DNA from: Eunapius fragilis | Taxonomy: Eukaryota > Porifera > Demospongiae > Spongillida > Spongillidae | NCBI GenBank assembly: GCA_963681505.1 | Contig: OY811977.1 | Coordinates: 7,576,491 to 7,640,490 of the forward strand | Direction: 5' to 3' | Length of the DNA stretch: 64,000 nt | Shown: positions 52,983 through 64,000 of the stretch, in pieces | Position numbering within the stretch: position 1 is the stretch's first letter | How the letters are laid out: the number at the start of each line of letters is the position of its first letter | Notes under the pieces: model-generated | What the model was told of the DNA's origin: nothing | The model's input: the letters and a program-made list of their open reading frames with translations, nothing else | The model's database searches: none | Translations under genes and position numbers: made by a program

Positions 52983-53419
52983 TTTCAGTGTTATAAGTAT
53001 CGATCATGCTGTTATATCAATGAATATTAATTAGTTTGGGTATGCCAGGGGGGGGCAAATGCCCCCCCTTGCCCCAATGAGCGGACGCCTATGTCCTCAC
53101 TTTTGTATCAGGTCTTAAGCAGACAGCACCTCACTTCTCGTATTAGACCTGACTCCCTCACTGAAATCACACATTCTGTATCCGCCCTTGATATGTTCAT
53201 TGATGAAGGCCAGTGAATTAGATGATTATGTTAAATAACCAACATCTGACTTAGTCTACCAACAGAACATACAGGTCATCATGGTAAAGGCATCATGGTA
53301 GAGTCTTCATGGTAGTGTCATCACTTGGTAGGGTCATCATGGTAGGGTCATCACGGTAGGGTCATCACTTGGTAGTGTTATCATGGTAGGGATGGCATTA
53401 TGATGTATTTGCATGTTAG

Positions 53420-53952
53420 GTCCAAACAGAAGTTGGTGGACATCAAGGAACAGTCCCTTGGGCAGGTGTGGCAGGACTCTAACAACATTGAGCACTGTCA
53501 GCTGTGCTCGACCATATACTCTTAGCAAAGAGAAAGGTATGTGTGTACACGTGTGCATGTGTGTGCATATAGCGTAAGGGAAGGATGTGGCATATCTGAG
53601 GTGTGGCATGTGATTGACGTATGTTGTGTGAGGGTGTGATGTTAGTGTGGAGGTTGGAGGATGTGGTGATGATGAGTGAGGTGGCATGTTTCCAGGTATG
53701 CAACAATAATTATGTCAGTTGCCATGGTGTTTCTTGAACTACCTGCTCCTTATAGTAGAGGTATGTCCATCTAGGTATTATAAGTTTTAGTTTCAATATG
53801 TACTGCTTTCCTTTCACACAGCACCACTGCAGGAGTTGTGGCAGGGTGTTCTGTTATAGCTGCTCTGAAACCATCCAGTTAGCATCCAGCTCAAAACCTG
53901 TTCGTGTTTGCAATACCTGCTATATGACGCTTAGCAAGAAACCACCTGTGTA
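53420..53952 (+). pseudogene. RUFY pseudogene, exons 17-18 (unit C)
   Basis: The exon 17 equivalent starts at 53420 after an intact TTAG acceptor and carries TAG at 53523-53525. The exon 18 equivalent starts at 53822, has a 3-nt deletion and CHG changed to CYS in the FYVE core, and its stop codon is split by the Tigger insertion at 53953. Dead. Confidence 0.88.
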
Positions 53953-55385
53953 CAGTCTGCCCTCCTTATAAGCACACCTCTCTATTCCCTCGTTATAAGC
54001 TCATGGGTGTGACCTAAATTAATTCATAACCCACAGTATATATTGCATGTAACCACAGTGTATACTGCATGTAAGATGAAACTATATTTGTCTTGCAAGT
54101 GCCATGATTATATGTGCCGCATAAGGATAAGATGGGTTGACAGCGATGTCTGTACAGCTCACAAAAACAGGACAATTGCGCCCATTCAGCGCATAAACCA
54201 GCTCACGATATTGTGGTGTCTTATTACTACAATAAGAAGGCTTGGATGCGTAAAGAGGTAAGTGTAGTATAATGCATGAGCTTCAAGTTTCAACTCATTG
54301 CGATTCCTGCAGGTTTTCACTGATTGGTCGAAGAAGGTGAATGAGCAATTTATGTCACAACAGCGTAACTGCTTGATGTTGCTGGACAATGCCAGTTCAC
54401 ATGGTGTGGCAGACACATTAATTACAAAAGTGGGCAGCCTTGATGCTTTTAGGTTGAGCAATCTTTTGCTCCTTTTTCTGCCATCAAACTGCACATCAGT
54501 TGTGCAGCCCTTGGACCAGGGTATCATTGCTGCCTTTAAGGCCCACTACAAACGCAAGCTGGCTCGTTACATGGTTCAGCAGTACGACATTGATTCCAGT
54601 CAGGATCTACAGGTGCTGTCGCTTAAGACCAATCTTAAGCAGGTCTGTATTTTTTCTTTACTAATGATACAGGATTTTTGTTTATGAGATACGTGTAGTC
54701 TTACATGCATGTAAATGCAATATCCTTTACTCTTGATACATTCAGGCTATTATGTGGCTTGTAGCTGCCTGGCACAAAATCTCTGTCACAACTATCTTGA
54801 ACTGTTGGTGCAAGTCAGGGGTTCTGCCTGGAACTTGGATCAGCCAGATGAGACCAGACAGAGCAGCAATGATGGTAGCGGATGCTGGAGATAGTTCCCA
54901 ACTAAGCTAGGGAGATTACTGCTGATATCACAAGGTTGCCGGTTGAACCAGAAGTGACCCGAATGGCAGCAGTTGATTGGGTAATGGATCCAAGAGAGAT
55001 GGAGACAGAAGGGGAAGAGACAATGGCGGAAATTGCAGCTAGGTTATTGGGTCAAACAACTTCATTTCCAGTTTTGGATGTTGATGAAGAAGACTCACAA
55101 GACTCCAACAATGTGGAACCACAATCTGTTTCACTAGATAAGGCAAAGGACAGTGTGTCCAGTCTCTTACAGTTTGTGGGAGATAATATTGGCCTCTTTT
55201 CAGAGGCAGATATTAGGCATTTGTTATGTTTACAGGACAAGATGCAGTCTATGTAATTGTGTTTGACGCGTAATTAAATTAATAATGTTATTGTAGTTAC
55301 ACGCAAAATCAACCACATTCGTTATAAGCTCAAATTCCTTATAAGCTCAGGGAACAAACATAGAGCTTATAAGGAGGGAACACAG
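53953..55385 (+). mobile_element. Tigger/pogo-type DNA transposon, 1433 bp, TA target duplication
   Basis: Ends CAGTCTGCCCTCCTTATAAG and CTTATAAGGAGGGAACACAG are inverted with few mismatches, flanked by TA (53951-53952, 55386-55387). Extra CTTATAAGCTC motifs sit inside both ends. The interior encodes parts of a pogo-superfamily DDE transposase. At 1.4 kb it is internally deleted. The element interrupts the stop codon of the dead RUFY copy, so it arrived after that duplication. Confidence 0.92.
54298..55256 (+). pseudogene. Tigger-like DDE transposase remnant
   Basis: 54298-54687 reads the catalytic-domain core: FTDWSKKVNEQFMSQQRN, LMLLDNASSHG (second catalytic Asp), LLFLPSNCTSVVQPLDQGII (the hallmark block ending in the third Asp region) and AHYKRKLARY. 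54936-55256 reads the acidic C-terminal tail (EETMAEIAARLLGQ...). Stops separate the two. The N-terminal HTH/CENP-B DNA-binding part and the first catalytic Asp were not found, so it is non-functional. Confidence 0.85.
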
Positions 55386-56067
55386 TAATCTGATTGGACA
55401 TTGTCTTGTGCACTCCTTCTAGTTGCTAAGATACATGTACGTGTGGTACTACAGATTGATATGTTTGTTTTATGTGCTACTAATTCAAGACACATCTAAT
55501 GAGCCTGTTGTGTAGCAGTTGCCATGGGCACTGATTTAAAAAACTAACTAGTTTGAAGCTTAGTCAACAATGATAATAATATGCTTTATGATCAAGCCTA
55601 GACTGTAACATGTTAACATGCCATGGTTTGTGTTGTGGTCTGGGGAGGAGTTGGGGGCTCCCTATATGTTCACTACCCTTGATCTCCTCAATCCCTATGG
55701 CCCATATGGTCATTAACCGCCTCCTCCTATTTGGTCATTACCCACCTCCCTGTAAGTCATTACCTCAGGAGATGGTTAATGACCATATAGGGGAGGAGTA
55801 GTACTATAATACCCCAGCACGTCAGCAGGTTATACAGTATTACACAAGTTTGCAGTAAACACATTGCAACATGGCACAGCTATTGATAACACCAATGGAA
55901 GTCACAGCGCTGTAGCAACACTTATGGAAAAGCAATGGTTTCCACCATCACCTGGCTGTTGCTTTGTGTACCCACCATAAATGTGTGACTACCAGCCCCC
56001 AGACCACTGAGGTTCAGCGGACTGGAGCCTGCAATAAAGGATAGTACAATACAGCCTTTAACATCTC

Positions 56068-56216
56068 TCAGGGCACAGGCGTCCCCTTACATGGGTAGAT
56101 TGACCTCTTATTGCTGATGCAGATGAACTGGTTATGGTTTCCTGTGTTGCCAAACTCCACCATGGCAACGTCCTTCTTCACGACAACCCCGTCATTGATG
56201 AGCACAGGTATGCAGT
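56068..56216 (-). CDS. candidate terminal coding exon
   Basis: Minus frame of about 48 codons, PVLINDGVVVKKDVAMVEFG...NHNQFICISNKRSIYPCKG, ending in TGA at 56068-56070, with an ACAG acceptor at 56217. It may be the last exon of the YWTD protein upstream (61.6-63.4 kb), in which case the 15-bp array fills the last intron. The phase does not fit perfectly with the last exon I placed, so another exon may be missing. The opposite strand also shows a donor-like AG/GTATGC here. Confidence 0.3.
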
Positions 56217-56403
56217 CTGTACTGCTTGGTGCTGTCACGTGAGAACATCATGTTTAGTCAAAGCAATGTGATTATTGTAATAAAGAAAAATTTCAACTGA
56301 AGTGTCAGCGATTGATGACGTCATATGTAGACTGGTAAAGAAGTACTACACCTTCACTAGTTGTGTTTGAACGTTCCTCATGTACATTGAAGCTCACATC
56401 TCA

Positions 56404-59400
56404 TGGTCACCATACACCAGCCCACCATACACTACTCCACCATACACTAGACCACCATACACTAGCCCACCATACACTAGTCCACCATACACTAGTCCAC
56501 CATACACTAGTCCACCATACACTAGCCCACCATACACTAGTCCACCATACACTAGTCCACCATACACTAGCCCACCATACACTAGTCCACCATACACTAG
56601 TCCACCATACACTAGTCCACCATACACTAGCTCACCATACACTAGTCCACCATACACTAGTCCACCATACATTAGTCCACCATACACTAGTCCACCATAC
56701 ACTAGTCCACCATACACTAGCCCACCATACACTAGCCCACCATACACTAGTCCACCATACACTAGTCCACCATAGTCCACCATACACTAGTCCACCATAC
56801 ACTAACCCACCATGCACTACTCCACCATACACTAGTCCACGATACACTAGTCCACCATACACTAGTCCACCATACACTAGTCCACCATACACTAGTCCAC
56901 CATACACTAGTCCACCATACACTAGTCCACCATACACTAATCCACCATACACTAGTCCACCATACACTAGTCCACCATACACTAGTCCACCATACACTAG
57001 TCCACCATACACTAACCCACCATACACTAATCCACCATACACTAGTCCACCATACACTAGCCCACCATACACTAGTCCACCATACACTAGTCCACCATAC
57101 ACTAGTCCACCATACACTAGTCCATCATACAATAGCCCACCATACACTAGTCCACCATACACTAGTCCACCATACACTAGTCCACCATACACTAGCCCAC
57201 CATACACTAGTCCACCATACACTAGTCCACCATACACTAGTCCACCATACACTAGTCCACCATACACTAGTCCACCATACACTAGTCCACCATGCACTAC
57301 TCCACCATACACTAGTCCACCATACACTAGTCCACCATACACTAGTCCACCATACACTAGTCCACCATACACTAGTCCACCATACACTAGCCCACCATAC
57401 ACTAGTCCACCATACACTAGTCCACCATACACTAGTCCATCATACAATAGCCCACCATACACTAGTCCACCATACACTAGTCCACCATACACTAGTCCAC
57501 CATACACTAGCCCACCATACACTAGTCCACCATACACTAGTCCACCATACACTAGTCCACCATACACTAGTCCACCAAACACTAGTCCACCATACACTAG
57601 TCCACCATACACTAGTCCACCATGCACTACTCCACCATACACTAGTCCACCATACACTAGTCCACCATACACTAGTCCACCATACACTAGTCCACCATAC
57701 ACTAGTCCACCATACACTAGTCCACCATACACTAGTCCACCATACACTAGTCCACCATACACTAGTCCACCATACACTAGTCCACCATACACTAGTCCAC
57801 CATACACTAGCCCACCATACACTAGTCCACCATACACTAGTCCACCATACACTAGTCCATCATACAATAGCCCACCATACACTAGTCCACCATACACTAG
57901 TCCACCATACACTAGTCCACCATACACTAGCCCACCATACACTAGTCCACCATACACTAGTCCACCATACACTAGTCCACCATACACTAGTCCACCATAC
58001 ACTAGTCCACCATACACTAGTCCACCATACACTAGTCCACCATACACTAGTCCACCATGCACTACTCCACCATACACTAGTCCACCATACACTAGTCCAC
58101 CATACACTAGTCCACCATACACTAGTCCACCATACACTAGTCCACCATACACTAGCCCACCATACACTAGTCCACCATACACTAGTCCACCATACACTAG
58201 TCCACCATACACTAGCCCACCATACACTAGTCCACCATACACTAGTCCACCATACACTAGTCCACCATACACTAGCTCACCATACACTAGTCCACCATAC
58301 ACTAGTCCACCATACACTAGTCCACCATACACTAGTCCACCATACACTAGTCCACCATACACTAGTCCACCATACACTAGTCCACCATACACTAGTCCAC
58401 CATACACTAGTCCACCATACACTAGTCCACCATACACTAGTCCACCATACACTAGCCCACCATACACTAGTCCACCATACACTAGTCCACCATACACTAG
58501 TCCACCATACACTAGTCCACCATACACTAGTCCACCATACACTAGTCCACCATACACTAGTCCACCATACACTAGTCCACCATACACTAGTCCACCATAC
58601 ACTAACCCACCATACACTAGTCCACCATACACTAGTCCACCATACACTAGTCCACCATACACTAGTCCACCATACACTAGTCCACCATACACTAGTCCAC
58701 CATACACTAGTCCACCATACACTAGTCCACCATACACTAGTCCACCATACACTAGCCCACCATACACTAGTCCACCATACACTAGACCACCATACACTAG
58801 TCCACCATACACTAGTCCACCATACACTAGTCCACCATACACTAGTCCACCATACACTAGTCCACCATACACTAGTCCACCATACACTAGTCCACCATAC
58901 ACTAACCCACCATACACTAGTCCACCATACACTAGTCCACCATACACTAGTCCACCATACACTAGTCCACCATACACTAGTCCACCATACACTAGTCCAC
59001 CATACACTAGCCCACCATACACTAGTCCACCATACACTAGACCACCATACACTAGTCCACCATACACTAGTCCACCATACACTAGTCCACCATACACTAG
59101 TCCACCATACACTAGTCCACCATACACTAACCCACCATACACTAGTCCACCATACACTAGTCCACCATACACTAGTCCACCATACACTAGTCCACCATAC
59201 ACTAGTCCACCATACACTAGTCCACCATACACTAGTCCACCATACACTAGTCCACCATACACTAACCCACCATACACTAGTCCACCATACACTAGTCCAC
59301 CATACACTAGTCCACCATACACTAGTCCACCATACACTAGTCCACCATACACTAACCCACCATACACTAGTCCACCATACACTAGTCCACCATACACTAG

Positions 59401-61625
59401 TCCACCATACACTAGTCCACCATACACTAGTCCACCATACACTAGTCCACCATACACTAGTCCACCATACACTAACCCACCATACACTAGTCCACCATAC
59501 ACTAGCCCACCATACACTAGTCCACCATACACTAGTCCACCATACACTAGTCCACCATACACTAGTCCACCATACACTAGTCCACCATACACTAACCCAC
59601 CATGCACTACTCCACCATACACTAGTCCACGATACACTAGTCCACCATACACTAGTCCACCATACACTAGTCCACCATACACTAGCCCACCATACACTAA
59701 CCCACCATACACTAGTCCACCATACACTAGTCCACCATACACTAGCCCACCATACACTAGTCCACCATACACTAGTCCACCATACACTAGTCCACCATAC
59801 AGTAGCCCACCATACACTAGTCCACCATACACTAGCCCACCATACACTAACCCACCATACACTAGTCCACCATACACTAGTCCACCATACACTAGCCCAC
59901 CATACACTAGTCCACCATACACTAGTCCACCATACACTAGTCCACCATACACTAGTCCACCATACACTAGTCCACCATACACTAGCCCACCATACAGTAG
60001 CCCACCATACACTAGTCCACCATACACTAGCCCACCATACACTAGTCCACCATACACTAGTCCACCATACACTAGTCCACCATACACTAGTCCACCAAAC
60101 ACTAGTCCACCATACACTAGTCCACCATACACTAGCCCACCATACACTAGTCCACCATACACTAGTCCACCATACACTAGTCCACCATACACTAGCCCAC
60201 CATACACTAGTCCACCATACACTAGCCCACCATACACTAGTCCACCATACACTAGTCCACCATACACTAGCCCACCATACACTAGTCCACCATACACTAG
60301 TCCACCATACACTAGTCCACCATACACTAGTCCACCATACACTAGTCCACCATACACTAGCCCACCATACACTAGTCCACCATACACTAGTCCACCATAC
60401 ACTAGTCCACCATACACTAGTCCACCATACACTAGCCCACCATACAGTAGCCCACCATACACTAGTCCACCATACACTAGCCCACCATACAGTAGCCCAC
60501 CATACACTAGTCCACCATACACTAGCCCACCATACACTAGTCCACCATACACTAGCCCACCATACACTAGTCCACCATACACTAGCCCACCATACACTAG
60601 TCCACCATACACTAGTCCACCATACACTAGTCCACCATACACTAGTCCACCATACACTAGCCCACCATACACTAGTCCACCATACACTAGCCCACCATAC
60701 ACTAGTCCACCATACACTAGCCCACCATACACTAGTCCACCATACACTAGCCCACCATACACTAGTCCACCATACACTAGTCCACCATACACTAGTCCAC
60801 CATACACTAGTCCACCATACACTAGTCCACCATACACTAGTCCACCATACACTAGCCCACCATACACTAGTCCACCATACACTAGCCCACCATACACTAG
60901 TCCACCATACACTAGTCCACCATACACTAGTCCACCATACACTAGTCCACCATACACTAGTCCACCATACACTAGTCCACCATACACTAGTCCACCATAC
61001 ACTAGTCCACCATACACTAGTCCACCATACACTAGTCCACCATACACTAGTCCACCATACACTAGCCCACCATACACTAGTCCACCATACACTAGCCCAC
61101 CATACACTAGTCCACCATACACTAGTCCACCATACACTAGTCCACCATACACTAGTCCACCATACACTAGTCCACCATACACTAGTCCACCATACACTAG
61201 TCCACCATACATTAGTCCACCATACACTAGTCCACCATACACTAGCCCACCATACACTAGCCCACCATACACTAGTCCACCATACACTAGTCCACCATAC
61301 ATTAGTCCACCATACACTAGTCCACCATACACTAGTCCACCATACACTAGCCCACCATACACTAGTCCACCATACACTAGTCCACCATACACTAGTCCAC
61401 CATACACTAGTCCACCATACATTAGTCCACCATACACTAGTCCACCATACACTAGTCCACCATACACTAGTCCACCATACACTAGTCCACCATACACTAG
61501 CCCACCATACACTAGTCCACCATACACTAGTCCACCATTCACTAGCCCACCATACACTAGCCCACCATACACTAGTCCACCATACACTAGTCCACCATAC
61601 ACTAGCCCACCATACACTAGTCCCC
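56404..61625. repeat. 15-bp minisatellite, about 348 copies, 5.2 kb
   Basis: Consensus CCACCATACACTAGT. Substitution variants are AGC, AAC, AAT and AGA at the last codon-like triplet, plus CATGCACTAC and CATCATACAATAG units. There are almost no length changes, so the 15-bp register holds throughout. The canonical unit contains ACTAGT (a SpeI site). Because 15 is divisible by 3 and four of six frames lack stops, ORFs of over 1600 codons appear on both strands (PPYTS, HHTLV, VYGGL, WWTSV). These have no protein support. Variant units recur in blocks (see findings). Confidence 0.97.
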
Positions 61626-61660
61626 CATCGCAGAGAGGTGTGGCTTGCTGAGCAGTTCAC

Positions 61661-63419
<1,759 letters not shown>

Positions 63420-63420
<1 letters not shown>

Positions 63421-63795
63421 CCCCATCATACCACCACATCCACCCAAACAGCACCCTCACATCCACCCAAACAGCACCCTCACATCCACCCAAACAACAC
63501 CACCACATCCACCCAAACCACACCCTCACATCCACCCAAACCACACCCTCACATCCACCCAAACAACACCTCCACATCCACCCAAACGACACCATCACAT
63601 CCACCCAAACCACACCCTCACATCCACCCAAACCACACCATCACATCCACCCAAACCACACCATCACATCCACCCAAACCACACCACCATATCCAACCAA
63701 ACCGCACCACCACCTAAACCACACCATCACACCCACCCAAACCACATCACCACATCCACCCTAACCACACTACCACATCCACCCAACCAAACTCT
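63420..63795. repeat. 20-bp CCACATCCACCCAAACCACA minisatellite
   Basis: About 17 units of 20-21 bp (CACATCCACCCAAACCACACC and ACAGCACCCT variants). Same unit family as 40290-40620. Confidence 0.88.
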
Positions 63796-63867
63796 ACTCC
63801 CAACTCCATAACAAGCTATGGGCCAACTACTTCACAACAGCATTTAGGGATGAGTAGAAAATAAAAG

Positions 63868-63892
63868 GTGGAGGGGGGGGGGGGGGGGGGGA
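63868..63892. repeat. poly(G) tract
   Basis: G run of about 20 within AAGGTGGAGG...GAGAGGGGG. Confidence 0.85.
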
Positions 63893-63954
63893 GAGGGGGA
63901 ATCAATGCATGGATTAACATGCAGCAGTATAAAATATAAGGAAACTAAATAACA

Positions 63955-64000
63955 TTAGATATGTTCACAGTACTTCAGGTGATTCTTTTTAAAGCTTCTC
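63955..64000 (-). CDS. C-terminus of a third C2H2 zinc-finger gene, cut by window end
   Basis: From the TAA at 63955-63957 the minus frame reads back HLKYCEHI, matching the last finger of the 41621 gene, with one extra codon in the preceding stretch (TTTTTAAAG in place of TTTAAG on the plus strand). The gene continues beyond 64000. Confidence 0.8.
   Translation of the reverse strand, partial: RSFKKNHLKYCEHI

Larger units (their letters stand above)
52446..53093. mobile_element. 648-bp poly(G)-type element, perfect 16-bp ends, 7-bp target duplication
   Basis: CATAGGCGTCCGCTCA and TGAGCGGACGCCTATG are perfect inverted ends. TCCTCAC flanks both sides (52439-52445, 53094-53100). G runs follow the left end and a GGGGGGGCAAATGCCCCCCC hairpin precedes the right end. 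Contains a second element (52551-52982). No ORF. Confidence 0.9.
53380..56045. repeat. segmental duplication unit C (left part)
   Basis: RUFY exons 17-18 and 3' flank (39150-40110 equivalent), interrupted by the Tigger element. The GGTCATTACCTCAGGAG...ATAATACCCCAGCACG and GCCTGCAATAAAGGA segments match unit A. Homology continues after the YWTD exons, with the CCACATCCACCCAAAC array and a zinc-finger end at the window edge. Confidence 0.8.

Overview
The window is animal nuclear DNA: spliced genes with GT-AG introns, many microsatellites and minisatellites, and abundant transposon debris. It carries metazoan genes (a RUFY-type RUN/FYVE protein, an SRRM1-type splicing coactivator, C2H2 zinc-finger proteins, an LDL-receptor class B fragment). 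Short introns, close gene spacing, a cAMP-receptor-like GPCR and the repeat types suggest an early-branching invertebrate, perhaps a sponge. That placement is inference; no rRNA or mitochondrial marker is present.

Layout. 0.7-1.9 kb: intronless 7-TM receptor (minus). 2.3-16 kb: transposon-rich, with four remnants of one retroelement C-terminal domain, an Arg/Glu-repeat ORF, a Ty3/gypsy element (4783-9286, 236-bp LTRs, CTATC target duplication), several foldback elements and a RecQ-helicase-like fragment. 16.9-18.5 kb: long intronless gene for an unrecognised, probably nuclear protein. 19.2-30.1 kb (minus): SRRM1 homologue, which I resolved into 16 phase-consistent exons (985 codons). 31.2-39.6 kb (plus): RUFY homologue, 18 phase-consistent exons (608 codons). 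SRRM1 and RUFY are head to head across 1.15 kb, with a consensus NRF1-like site next to the SRRM1 start.

36-64 kb is a segmental-duplication array. The 3' half of RUFY plus a downstream, oppositely oriented C2H2 zinc-finger gene recurs: copy A (functional RUFY end, 13-finger gene), copy B (45.3-50.0 kb; dead RUFY exons 12-18, 8-finger gene), and copy C (53.4 kb onward; dead exons 17-18, with a Tigger/pogo element inserted in the stop codon). A further zinc-finger gene is cut by the window end. Copy C also contains minus-strand exons of a YWTD-propeller protein and a 5.2-kb array of a 15-bp unit (about 348 copies).

The very long ORFs over 56.4-61.6 kb are artefacts of a 15-bp unit with no stop in four frames. 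No CRISPR, rRNA or convincing tRNA was seen. The most interesting material is the RUFY/zinc-finger duplication array with its dated insertions, the 15-bp array, a family of poly(G)-bearing inverted-repeat elements with target duplications, and CA-repeat tracts beside splice acceptors.
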